Of a stretch of DNA of 64,000 nt, positions 16,013-23,733 are shown in pieces. This stretch comes from Amycolatopsis orientalis DSM 40040 = KCTC 9412 (GTDB lineage Bacteria > Actinomycetota > Actinomycetes > Mycobacteriales > Pseudonocardiaceae): contig NZ_ASJB01000083.1 in assembly GCF_000478275.1 (NCBI RefSeq), positions 620,001-684,000 on the forward strand. The letters run 5' to 3'. The notes below the pieces were generated by a model that was given only the letters and a program-made list of their open reading frames with translations, searched no databases and was not told the origin of the DNA. The position numbers were made by a program, and so were the translations under genes. Each line of letters begins with the position of its first letter. The first letter of the stretch is position 1.

Positions 16013-17503
16013 TCACCGGCCGTCCGCGAAGGCGTAGTCGTCGAGGTCGAAGAACCGGCTCGTCACCATCGTTTCCAGCGTCGGCGACGCCCGGAACGGC
16101 ACGTCCCCGTTCGCGTCGAAGTAGTAGCTGTTGGCCAGCGAACAGCTGTCCTGGAAGAACACCTGGTGCTTGCGGCGGTCCAGCATGGTCTGGAAGTACC
16201 GGTCGTTGGCCTCGGCCGTGACCTCCACCCGCGTCGCGCCGGTCTTGCGCGCGTTGCGCAGGCACCGGACGATATGCGCGGTCTGTGTCTCGATGAGGTT
16301 GAAGTACGAGGAACCGTTGTAGCCGTAGGGCCCGAGAATGGTGAACAGGTTGGGAAAACCGGGGACGCTGACTCCCTGGTAGGCCTGGAACCGGTTCTCC
16401 TCCCAGAACTTCTCCAGATCGGCACCGCCCGTTCCGCGCACGGTGAAGGCGGGCATGTTGCCCTTCTCGAACACCTTGAACCCGGTCGCCAGCACGAGGA
16501 CGTCGACAGCGTGTTCGGTGCCGTCGACGGTGCGCACGCCGTGTTCGGTGATCGCGTCGATGCTCGTGGTCTCCAGCGTGACGTCGTCGCGGTTGAACGT
16601 CTGCAGGTAGTCGTTGGAGAAGCTCGGCCGCTTGCAGCCCAGCGCGTAACGCGGGGTGAGCTTCTCGCGGGTCGCCGGGTCCTTCACCGCACGGCGCAGA
16701 TGCGCGAGCCCGATCCGCTCGCCGGCCCCCGCGGTCGGCAGGAGCTGGTGGAAGTGCGCGGCCAGCGGGAAGGTCAGTTCGACCAGCGCCTGACTGGCCA
16801 GCCGGGAAACCAGTTTCGCGCCCGGCAGCCTTCGCAGCGCCAGCCGCGCGGGCCGGGGCAGGGCGGCGTCGGGTTTGGGCAGGCACCAGATCGGCGTCCG
16901 CTGGAACACCGTCAAATGCCCAGCTTCCGGCGCGATGGACGGGATGACCTGCACGGCCGAGGCTCCGGTCCCGACGACGGCGACGCGTTTCCCGCGCAGA
17001 TCGACGCCGTGGTCCCAGCGGGCGGTGTGCATGACGGTGCCGCGGAAGTCGGCGAGGCCGTCGATGTCCGGCGGCTTCGGCTGGGTGAGCACGCCGGTGG
17101 CGCCGACGACGAACCGCGCAGTCATCGACCAGCCGTCGGCGGTTTCGAGGCGCCACAAATGCGTTTCGTCGTCGAACGTCGCGGCGACGACCTTGGCCCC
17201 GAGGCGGGTGCGGCGGCGGATGTCGTACTTGTCGACGCAGTAGTCGGCGTAGGCCTTCAGTTCGCGGCCCGGTGCGTAGACCCGCGACCAGCCGGAGATC
17301 TGCTCGAACGAGAACTGGTAGCTGAACGACGGGATGTCGACGGCGACGCCGGGATAGGTGTTCCAGTGCCAGGCGCCGCCGACGCCGTCACCCTCCTCCA
17401 GCATCAGGAAGTCGCCGAAACCCGCCTTCTCCAGCAGGATCGCGGCGCCGATGCCGGAGAAACCGCCGCCGATGATCGCGATCTCGTGGTCGGGCGTGGT
17501 CAT
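16013..17503 (-). CDS. flavin-containing (Baeyer-Villiger type) monooxygenase, MymA-like
   Basis: 496 residues. The FAD Rossmann motif GGGFSGIG is at 11-18 and the NADPH motif GTGASA near 185. The Baeyer-Villiger fingerprint FxGxxxHxxxW(P/D) is matched by FRGTVMHTARWD near 160. The family inserts oxygen next to a ketone or into acyl chains using NADPH and O2. Length and neighbours match MymA (Rv3083), which is encoded with lipR and sadH. ATG 17503 overlaps the stop of the preceding gene (ATGA); AAGGA is upstream. It is last in the five-gene operon that starts at 20658. Confidence 0.9.
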   Translation of the reverse strand: MTTPDHEIAIIGGGFSGIGAAILLEKAGFGDFLMLEEGDGVGGAWHWNTYPGVAVDIPSFSYQFSFEQISGWSRVYAPGRELKAYADYCVDKYDIRRRTRLGAKVVAATFDDETHLWRLETADGWSMTARFVVGATGVLTQPKPPDIDGLADFRGTVMHTARWDHGVDLRGKRVAVVGTGASAVQVIPSIAPEAGHLTVFQRTPIWCLPKPDAALPRPARLALRRLPGAKLVSRLASQALVELTFPLAAHFHQLLPTAGAGERIGLAHLRRAVKDPATREKLTPRYALGCKRPSFSNDYLQTFNRDDVTLETTSIDAITEHGVRTVDGTEHAVDVLVLATGFKVFEKGNMPAFTVRGTGGADLEKFWEENRFQAYQGVSVPGFPNLFTILGPYGYNGSSYFNLIETQTAHIVRCLRNARKTGATRVEVTAEANDRYFQTMLDRRKHQVFFQDSCSLANSYYFDANGDVPFRASPTLETMVTSRFFDLDDYAFADGR

Positions 17504-17985
17504 GCGGGAAGTCCTTCCTTGGCGAACAGCGAACTCGCGCCGAGTACGACGACGTCCGCCTGATGCTCGATGCCCTCGGCGGTGCGGACACCGTGGGGCG
17601 CGAAGGCGTAGACCGGCCAGGTGATGAGCTTGCAACCGGGCCGCGCGAGCGCGCCGTAATAGCCGAGGCCGGGTGCGGTCTTCCGCGAGCCGAAGCGGCG
17701 GTCGGGCGTCAGCAGTCGGCGGAGCCAGGGGTCTTTCACCTGCCAGCGCAGGAAAACGCGGGCGACGGCGATCCCGACGACGGTCGGCCCGGGGACCGGC
17801 ATCGGCACCACCCAGTCCGGTTCCTCCTGGAACACCTTCACCGAAAGCGCCGTGGCCGCCACCTCGGGCACGATCTGCGCGGCCTCGCGGCCGGGTGCGA
17901 CGACGGCGACCCGCTGCCCGGCGAAGTCGTGCCCGAACCATTCGGTGCCGCGCAGCACCTCGCCCCGGAACTCGCCGAGCATCAT
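17500..17985 (-). CDS. partial flavin monooxygenase-like protein (NADPH domain only)
   Basis: 161 residues that correspond to only the middle and end of a monooxygenase. They begin near a degenerate fingerprint (FRGEVLRGTEWFG, with Arg where the essential His should be), then a Rossmann-like VAVVAPGREAAQ strand-loop-helix, and end in VVVLGAS. The N-terminal FAD-binding half is absent. Yet it has an ATGATG start overlapping the upstream stop and a 4-nt overlap with the complete monooxygenase downstream, so it is still in the translational chain. It may be a decaying duplicate or a non-catalytic partner of the downstream enzyme. Confidence 0.65.
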   Translation of the reverse strand: MMLGEFRGEVLRGTEWFGHDFAGQRVAVVAPGREAAQIVPEVAATALSVKVFQEEPDWVVPMPVPGPTVVGIAVARVFLRWQVKDPWLRRLLTPDRRFGSRKTAPGLGYYGALARPGCKLITWPVYAFAPHGVRTAEGIEHQADVVVLGASSLFAKEGLPA

Positions 17986-18911
17986 GACGCGACCGGTTCG
18001 TGGGTGATCTCCTCGGTCCACGACTGCGGTTTGCCCAGCAGCCGCGCGGGGATCAGGCGGGTCACCTTGACCATCGGGTCGGCCAGCAGCCGGTGGTAGA
18101 CGTGCGAGCGGTCGACGATCATCGCCGCCTGCGCCTTGAGCACGTGATAGGCCGGGATGCGCTTGGTGAACTCGCCGCGGCCGCCGATCGCGGAGAACCG
18201 CTTCACGGCGTTGTACAGCTTCTTCTCCGGCAGGCCCATCGCGACGATGTTGTCCCGCATCTTGTTGATCAGCGGGACGAACACCACGATCAGGCCCAGC
18301 ACGATCTGCGGTTTGAGCGAGCCGACGGATTCGGTGACGATCTTGGTCGTCGAGCCGGCGCCGATCAGTTCCAGCACCTCGAAATCGGCCGTGATGTGCC
18401 GGGACTCGTCCGAGTTGATATGCCGGAACACCTGATGGCACACCGGATCGGAGACCTCTTCGAGCAGGAACTTCACCAGTGCCCCGTCGAGCGCGCATTC
18501 CAGCAGCGGGATGAGCGTGGCCAGCGCGGTCAACGGCAGCGAGTCGCCGTAGTCGTCGAGGACCTTGATGGCCAGCTTGACGTTGATGTTCGGCTCGGGC
18601 ATCGAACCGTTCTCGTCGAGCATGCCCCAGCGCTTCATCAGCGCCAGCTCGGCGTTGGCGTGCTTCTGTTCCTCCGCGTGGAAATACCGGTAGATCTCCT
18701 GGATCACCGGCGTCGGCGCCTTCTTGGCCAGCGACGCGAAGCCGCGCGCTCCGACGTGCTCGATCCACACGAGATCGGCCATGAACGGCCGCATCTTGGC
18801 GCGTAGTTCGTCGGTCATCGTCTCGGCGCCGGGCGCGTCCCAGTCGATGTCGGCCAGCGACCACTGCTTGTCCTTGATGGTCTGGAGCATCGCGGCGAAG
18901 TCGTAGGCCAT
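17982..18911 (-). CDS. ferritin-like diiron-type protein
   Basis: 309 residues, mostly helical. Two metal-binding helices are evident: WIEHVGARG and AEEQKHANAE (ExxH), then DESRHITAD (DExRH), the pattern of ferritin-like carboxylate-bridged diiron proteins related to fatty-acid desaturases and N-oxygenases. A hydrophobic stretch (IVLGLIVVFVPLI) near 215-228 may touch membrane or lipid. ATG 18911 has AAGGAG 5 nt upstream and shares one base with the SDR stop (TGATG). In this operon it probably oxidises a lipid or ketone precursor before the monooxygenase acts. The exact substrate is unknown. Confidence 0.75.
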   Translation of the reverse strand: MAYDFAAMLQTIKDKQWSLADIDWDAPGAETMTDELRAKMRPFMADLVWIEHVGARGFASLAKKAPTPVIQEIYRYFHAEEQKHANAELALMKRWGMLDENGSMPEPNINVKLAIKVLDDYGDSLPLTALATLIPLLECALDGALVKFLLEEVSDPVCHQVFRHINSDESRHITADFEVLELIGAGSTTKIVTESVGSLKPQIVLGLIVVFVPLINKMRDNIVAMGLPEKKLYNAVKRFSAIGGRGEFTKRIPAYHVLKAQAAMIVDRSHVYHRLLADPMVKVTRLIPARLLGKPQSWTEEITHEPVAS

Positions 18912-19735
18912 CACTTCTCCTTTTCGGCGGGCAGGAACCGGCCGAGGAGACCGGCGATCCGCGTATACGGGACCGGCACGAACCGCTTGGCGTGCCACAA
19001 AAGCTGGGCGTCGGGCTGCGGCACCACGTACAGGCGCCCGCGATCGTGGGCGTCGAGCGTCATCCGGGCGACGCGCTCCGGCGAGAACCCGACGACATCG
19101 GAGACCCGCTGCGCGAGACCGCGTGCTCCGGCGTCGATGAGTTCGCCGCCGAAGATGTTGGTGCGGACGAAAGTCGGGCACAGCACGGTGACCGCGACGC
19201 CGGTGCCGGACAACTCGGCGGCCAAGGTTTCGGAAAGGCTGACGACCCCGGCCTTGCTCACGTTGTACGCGGCCATCCTCGGCGCGGCCGTGAACCCGGC
19301 CGCCGAGGCGACGTTGATGACGCCGCCCGCCTTCGCCGCTCGCATGGCGGGCACGAAGGTGTGGCAGCCATGGATCACGCCCCAGAGGTTCACCCCGAGG
19401 GTCCGTTGCCAGTCAGCCAGCGGGCTCTCTCCCACCAGGGTTCCGCCCGCGCCGATCCCGGCGTTGTTGACGACGAGGTCCGGCTCGCGGCCCAGCCAGG
19501 AACGCGCCTGGCTCGCGAGTTCGGCGACGTCGTCCACAATGGACACGTCACAGGCGACGGCGACCGCTTCGCCCTTGTCCTTGAGCATCCTCACGGTCTC
19601 TTCGGCGGCTTCGAGGTCGATGTCGGCGCAGACGACCCGGCTGCCACGCCGGACGAGTTCGGCCGCGATCGCCCGGCCGATACCGCTGCCCGCGCCGGTG
19701 ACGACGGCATGCGCTCCGTGGGTCCGTTTCGTCAT
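18911..19735 (-). CDS. short-chain dehydrogenase/reductase, SadH-like
   Basis: 274 residues. Cofactor motif TGAGSGIG near 12-19, NNAG near 91, catalytic Ser in NVASAAG, and YNVSK (YxxxK) near 160 are all intact. The extra C-terminal ~45 residues (YVVPQPDAQLLWHAKRFVP) match the SadH/Rv3085 type. It interconverts a secondary alcohol and a ketone with NAD(P); the ketone would be the substrate for the Baeyer-Villiger enzyme. ATG 19735 overlaps the esterase stop (ATGA), preceded by GAGGG. Confidence 0.88.
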   Translation of the reverse strand: MTKRTHGAHAVVTGAGSGIGRAIAAELVRRGSRVVCADIDLEAAEETVRMLKDKGEAVAVACDVSIVDDVAELASQARSWLGREPDLVVNNAGIGAGGTLVGESPLADWQRTLGVNLWGVIHGCHTFVPAMRAAKAGGVINVASAAGFTAAPRMAAYNVSKAGVVSLSETLAAELSGTGVAVTVLCPTFVRTNIFGGELIDAGARGLAQRVSDVVGFSPERVARMTLDAHDRGRLYVVPQPDAQLLWHAKRFVPVPYTRIAGLLGRFLPAEKEK

Positions 19736-20658
19736 GCCGCCCTCACGATCGCCGGAAGATTGCCGGTGAGGAACCGGCAAGCCCGCTCCATCGCCGGTGC
19801 CGCTTCGGGGATGAAGCGGGTCAATGCCTGGAAGACGTGCATCTGGCCGGGGACGATGTCAAGTTCGCAGTCCGCCCCCGCGCGGCGCAGCGCCCTGTCC
19901 AGTTCGATCGCGTCGGCGGCGAGCATTTCGAGGCCGCCGGCCTGGATGAGCGTCGGCGGGAAGCCCTTGATGTCGTCGAAGGCGAACCGCAGCCGCGTCG
20001 ACGCGAGATCGGCGTCCACTGTGTACAGACCGACCAGCCGGGCGGCCGCGGCGGCGGAGATCATCGGATCGGGCCGCATACGTTCCCGTTCCGCCGCGAG
20101 CCCGAAGGTCACGTCGAACAACGGCGAGAAGAGGGCGAGCGCGGCGGGTGACGCCTTGCGCTCTCGGATGAGCTGCGCGGCGAGGTCGACCGCGAGATGC
20201 CCGCCCGCGGAGTCGCCTGCCACCAGAATCCGCCGGTATCCCTGGCCGACAAGGCGTTCGTAGGCCGCGCGGACGTCGTCGGCGGCGTTCGGGAACCGGT
20301 GCCGGGGCGCGAGCCGGTACTCGCAGGCGAACACCGGCAGCCCGGTGCCCGCGGAGACCCGCGTGGTCAGCCCGCGATGCGTGCGAGCGGAACAGAGCGC
20401 GTACCCGCTGCCGTGGATATAGAGGACCACCGCGTTGCCCTCGGTCACCTCGGGCGCGCGAACCCACTCGCCGCGGACGCCCGGCTCGATGCGGCTTCCC
20501 TTCAGTGGCGGCGAAGCCAACCACAGGCTGCTCGCGATGAATGCGCGGGAGAAGGCGACGCCTGCCCGGTTGGCAGGGATCGCGTTGGCGATCGGCCGCA
20601 CGAAGGCGGACGTCAGCGTGGCGGCCAAACCGGGTCGCAGGCCATTCTGCGGTCGCAT
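19732..20658 (-). CDS. alpha/beta hydrolase of the hormone-sensitive lipase family, LipR-like
   Basis: 308 residues, the length of M. tuberculosis LipR. The oxyanion motif is IHGSGY (HGG variant), the nucleophile GDSAGG near 149, and the His is in GQMHVFQ; an acidic residue of the triad should be near 250. It hydrolyses short-chain esters or acetyl groups in the cytoplasm. It is first in the operon. Its ATG at 20658 is covered by the TetR operator and has a CATTCT -10 box 6 nt upstream, so the transcript should start at the ATG. Confidence 0.87.
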   Translation of the reverse strand: MRPQNGLRPGLAATLTSAFVRPIANAIPANRAGVAFSRAFIASSLWLASPPLKGSRIEPGVRGEWVRAPEVTEGNAVVLYIHGSGYALCSARTHRGLTTRVSAGTGLPVFACEYRLAPRHRFPNAADDVRAAYERLVGQGYRRILVAGDSAGGHLAVDLAAQLIRERKASPAALALFSPLFDVTFGLAAERERMRPDPMISAAAAARLVGLYTVDADLASTRLRFAFDDIKGFPPTLIQAGGLEMLAADAIELDRALRRAGADCELDIVPGQMHVFQALTRFIPEAAPAMERACRFLTGNLPAIVRAA

Positions 20659-20682
20659 GCCCTCAGAATGAATCTGAGGGCA
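20658..20682. promoter_or_regulatory. TetR operator in the divergent promoter
   Basis: A perfect inverted repeat with 10-nt arms TGCCCTCAGA (20658-20667) and TCTGAGGGCA (20673-20682) around 5 nt. It overlaps the first base of the esterase ATG and lies 20 bp before the GTG of the TetR gene at 20703. Size and position are those of a TetR-family operator that can shut off both leaderless promoters at once. Confidence 0.8.
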
Positions 20683-20702
20683 CCTGCTGTCAAGATGGAG
20701 GG

Positions 20703-21329
20703 GTGACCGCGTCCCGCCGCTACAGCGGCAAAACCGCCGACGAGCGCCGCGCCGAACGACGGCTCGCCCTGCTCGGCGCCACCTTGGACATCTGGCAGGA
20801 ACAGGGTTGGGCGGCGGTCACCATGCGGGGGGTCTGCGCGCGGGCGAACCTGACCGACCGGTACTTCTACGAAAGCTTCACCAACCGCGACGAACTCCTC
20901 GCCACCGCCTGGGAACAGGTCCGCGACGAAACCCTGCGGATGGTCCTCGACGCGGTCGCCGCCCACATCGAGCAACCCGCCCTGGACCAGCTCCGCGCCG
21001 CTGTCGACGTCGTCGTGCACCACGTGCAGGAGGAGCCCGCCCGCGCGCAGATCCTGTTCGGCGACCACGCGGGCAGCGCGGTGCTGGAGCAGCTGCGGCG
21101 GCAGACCGTCCAGGAGACCACCGGGCTGCTCATCGAACTGGCCCGGCCGCATCTGAAGCCGGACGTGGACGGGCTGGAGTTCCGGGTCAACGTCCTGCTG
21201 GGCATCGGCGGCTTCGTGGAGATCATGCTCGCGTGGCGCTCCGGCCTGCTCGACGCGGACGCGGACACCCTCGTCGACCACCTCACCGGTGTCGGCACGT
21301 CACTGTCGCGGATGTTCCTCAAGGGGTGA
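20703..21329 (+). CDS. TetR-family regulator of the lipid-oxidation operon
   Basis: 208 residues. The N-terminal HTH (about 14-60) includes LALLGATLDIWQEQG, VTMRGVCARANLTDRYFYESF and the recognition helix around LTDRYFY. The C-terminal domain (VHHVQEEPARAQILFGDHAG) is of the TetR_C type. GTG 20703 is the only sensible in-frame start, as upstream codons would cross the operator. It is divergent from the five-gene operon and almost certainly binds the palindrome at 20658-20682, repressing itself and the operon until a lipid or ketone ligand appears. Confidence 0.85.
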   Translation: MTASRRYSGKTADERRAERRLALLGATLDIWQEQGWAAVTMRGVCARANLTDRYFYESFTNRDELLATAWEQVRDETLRMVLDAVAAHIEQPALDQLRAAVDVVVHHVQEEPARAQILFGDHAGSAVLEQLRRQTVQETTGLLIELARPHLKPDVDGLEFRVNVLLGIGGFVEIMLAWRSGLLDADADTLVDHLTGVGTSLSRMFLKG

Positions 21330-21423
21330 CACCAACGGGTGAACTTTCGTCGCGGCCGCGCGACTGCCCCGGAAACAGGTCAGGGCCCCATCCGGAGTAT
21401 CCGAATGAGGCCCTGACCTGCGG

Positions 21424-21497
21424 AGCCGCCTAGGGGAATCGAACCCCTGACCTATTCATTACGAGTGAATCGCTCTGGCCGACTGAGCTAAGGCGGC
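21424..21497 (-). tRNA. tRNA-Thr (anticodon CGT)
   Basis: 74 nt on the minus strand. The acceptor arm GCCGCCT pairs with AGGCGGC, the D-arm is TAGCTCAG..., the anticodon loop is CTCGTAA (CGT, reads ACG), and the T-arm is CAGGGGTTCGATTCCCCT with the TTCGA loop. CCA is not encoded; the discriminator base is U (T in DNA). Nothing odd is seen; it stands between tetR and the secreted-protein gene. Confidence 0.96.
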
Positions 21498-21637
21498 GGA
21501 CATCGGGCTCGCACCCGATGACGGGGTCAAGTGTAGCGGAGGCTTGAACGTCACCTTCCAGGGCCACCGTCGTTAAGGTCCTATGACGCCGGTCTCAGTC
21601 CCCCAAGATCGGCCCATCCCCACTGGAGGACCTGTTC

Positions 21638-23314
21638 ATGCGGCAACGACTGCCCCGTGTGCTGGCGCTTCCGGCCGCCGCGGCCCTGCTTCTGCTGACC
21701 GCGGCTCCGGCGACCGCCCAGACGATGCCCACGACGCCGATCCCCGATCCGGCGAACCCGGGTCAGCCGCCGATGTCGGCGCCGATCGGACCGCAGCCGC
21801 TGGGCAGGGCGGTCGGTGACGCGGGGGCGGCCCTCGGCGTGCTGCGGCTGCTGCCGAACGCGGTGCCGACGAGCGCCATCCTGCCCGGCGCCGGCGAGAT
21901 GCTGCCGAAACAGTCCGCGCTCGAAGCCGGGATGGGACTCTCCAGCGCCCAGGCCAACTCCGAGGCGTACCTGAACTACGAGAAGTCGATCGCGCAGTCG
22001 TCGCCGTTCGGTCTGTCGGCCGCGGGCAACGCGCCGCAGACGCCGGGCAGCCTCGTGCAGACGGCGCTGCCGGACAACCCGAAGCCGATCAGCGGCGGCC
22101 TCAACGCGCCGAAGAACCCGCTGTTCAACCTCGGCCTGCTGAACGGTGAGGCGCACGCGCGCTGGAGCCCGACGCTCGGGCCGTGCGTCGGCACGATCGC
22201 CGATTCGAGCACGTCGATCGCGAACCTCGCGCTGCTGCCGACGATCCCGAACATCCCGGGCGCCGAGCAACTCACCGCGGCGAGCGACCAGCTCAAGGCC
22301 GGCCTCGCCGGACTGCCCGGCCCGCTGGCGAACCTGGGCGGGCTGCTGTCGGGGACCAGCGCGGGCAGCGACGGCAAGGGCGCGGTGCTGAGCCTGCCGA
22401 ACACGCTGTCGTCGCGTTCGGTCGTGCGGCTGGTCGACATCCCCGGCTCGAAGAACAAGGCCGTCGAATCGACGTCGACCCTGCAGGCGGCCAGCATCGA
22501 ACTGCTGAAGGGCACGCCGCTCGGCCTGACGATCAAGGTCGCCAGCCAGCCGACGCTGCGGGTCACCTCGACCGGCGACAAGAAGACGTCGAAGGTCGAG
22601 TACACCGCTCCGGTGCTGCAGATCGTCCGCGGTGACAAGGTGCTGTACACCCTCGACGCGAACAACCCGACCAAGGACATCCCGATCGGCATCCCGCTGC
22701 CGTCGCTCAAGCAGGTCCCGGGCTTCGAGCAGCTGAAGAACGTGCCGGTCATCGGCGGCCTCGCCGAGATGCTGAACGGTGCCACGAAACAGCTTCCGGG
22801 CGGTGAAGCCGGGAACGGGCTCACCCTCGACCTCGGCGTGCTGAAGCTGTCGATCGCCGGGCTGAACCAGAAGTCGAGCGACATGACGTCGCCGTTCAAG
22901 GGCTTCCAGATGGGCGCCTCGGCGCGACTGCTGGACCTGCAGATCCTGCCGACCTCCGCGCTGCAGAAGGCGCTGCCGCCGGACGCCGCGAAGAAGCTGC
23001 CTTCGTCGCTGGCCCAGATCTCGCTCGGTGAGCAGATCGCCCGGGCGTACGCGCCGGCCGGCGGGGTGGAGTGCGGCACGGTGACCCCGCCGCCCGCGGG
23101 CAACAACGGTGGCGCGGCGCCGAAGGGCCCGGTCAAGAACCTGGCCTACACCAACGCCGCGTACGACACCGTGCCGATGTTCTGGACGGGTACGGCGATG
23201 CTGCTGATCGGTGTCGTCCTCGTCGCCGCGATGCCGGGACGACGCCGGCTTGTTCCGGTTCCGGTCTCGAAGGACTCGCCCGGCTTCAAGCCTTCACCGC
23301 GACCGCGGGACTAG
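21638..23314 (+). CDS. secreted, C-terminally membrane-anchored protein of unknown function
   Basis: 558 residues. Sec signal peptide about 1-27 (LLLLTAAPATAQ), Pro-rich start, then a long region of small residues with helical and beta segments, one Cys near 182 and another near 477 that may pair. A Pro/Gly linker (TPPPAGNNGG) is followed by a membrane span about 515-535 and a basic tail PGRRR, the order of a cell-wall-side protein held in the membrane. I do not recognise a catalytic motif. ATG 21638 has GGAGG 8 nt upstream. Likely actinobacteria-specific. Confidence 0.8.
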   Translation: MRQRLPRVLALPAAAALLLLTAAPATAQTMPTTPIPDPANPGQPPMSAPIGPQPLGRAVGDAGAALGVLRLLPNAVPTSAILPGAGEMLPKQSALEAGMGLSSAQANSEAYLNYEKSIAQSSPFGLSAAGNAPQTPGSLVQTALPDNPKPISGGLNAPKNPLFNLGLLNGEAHARWSPTLGPCVGTIADSSTSIANLALLPTIPNIPGAEQLTAASDQLKAGLAGLPGPLANLGGLLSGTSAGSDGKGAVLSLPNTLSSRSVVRLVDIPGSKNKAVESTSTLQAASIELLKGTPLGLTIKVASQPTLRVTSTGDKKTSKVEYTAPVLQIVRGDKVLYTLDANNPTKDIPIGIPLPSLKQVPGFEQLKNVPVIGGLAEMLNGATKQLPGGEAGNGLTLDLGVLKLSIAGLNQKSSDMTSPFKGFQMGASARLLDLQILPTSALQKALPPDAAKKLPSSLAQISLGEQIARAYAPAGGVECGTVTPPPAGNNGGAAPKGPVKNLAYTNAAYDTVPMFWTGTAMLLIGVVLVAAMPGRRRLVPVPVSKDSPGFKPSPRPRD

Positions 23315-23408
23315 ACGGGGCGAGGAGGGTGATGAACGGTCCTTTCACGCCTTGCCCCCGCGTGGGAGGCCCGTTCGTGCCACCCTCTCTCGCTTGAGTT
23401 CAGTGAGC

Positions 23409-23457
23409 CGAAGGGGACCTTCGCCGCTTTCGCTTCGAGCGGCGAAGGTCCCCTTCG
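23409..23457. terminator. perfect hairpin (palindrome family copy 5)
   Basis: 20-nt perfect arms (23409-23428 and 23438-23457) with a 9-nt centre TTCGCTTCG; core GAAGGGGACCTTCG. It lies 94 bp beyond the secreted-protein stop on the plus strand, and holB converges from the right. Confidence 0.78.
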
Positions 23458-23500
23458 CTTTGCCTGGCTCGCCGCGGGCCGTGTCCCCAATGTGCGCGGG

Positions 23501-23531
23501 CCCTGGCCCCAATGTGGCATTGGGGCCAGGG
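23501..23531. repeat. palindrome of the CCCCAATG/CATTGGGG type
   Basis: A 14-bp perfect stem (23501-23514 and 23518-23531) with a TGG loop, different from the AAGG-NN-CCTT family. Partial copies flank it: CCCCAATGTG at 23485 and CCACATTGG at 23545. The cluster may be a second repeat class or a binding site. It stands between convergent genes in the 23315-23733 gap. Confidence 0.65.
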
Positions 23532-23597
23532 AGCGTCTCCCCTGCCACATTGGAGACGTCGGGACCGTGACTTACCGGAGACCCGAAGGTTCCTCAC

Positions 23598-23640
23598 TTA
23601 CCCACAGCACTTATCCACAACCCGCTCCCACTGTGGACAA
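23598..23640. promoter_or_regulatory. cluster of DnaA boxes
   Basis: TTATCCACA (23611-23619) matches the DnaA consensus and TGTGGACAA (23632-23640) is the perfect actinobacterial box TTGTCCACA in the other orientation. TTACCCACA (23598-23606) is a third, weaker site in the first orientation. All lie in 43 bp of the gap before the 3' end of holB. No dnaA, dnaN or AT-rich unwinding region is near, so this is not oriC. Confidence 0.6.
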
Positions 23641-23733
23641 CTCGCGCTACCAGCACTTTCCCCGCCCCACCCCCGGTAGACTGGACTCGGGGACGCCCCC
23701 CTGGGACGGGCGGGGGGGGCTGGGGTAGGCGCG

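Noticed and set aside
16013..17985. One monooxygenase gene split by a frameshift
   Set aside because: The downstream gene is complete from its own FAD motif to its end, so the upstream piece is a separate partial copy.
23598..23640. oriC
   Set aside because: Only three DnaA boxes, no AT-rich unwinding region, and no dnaA or dnaN nearby.
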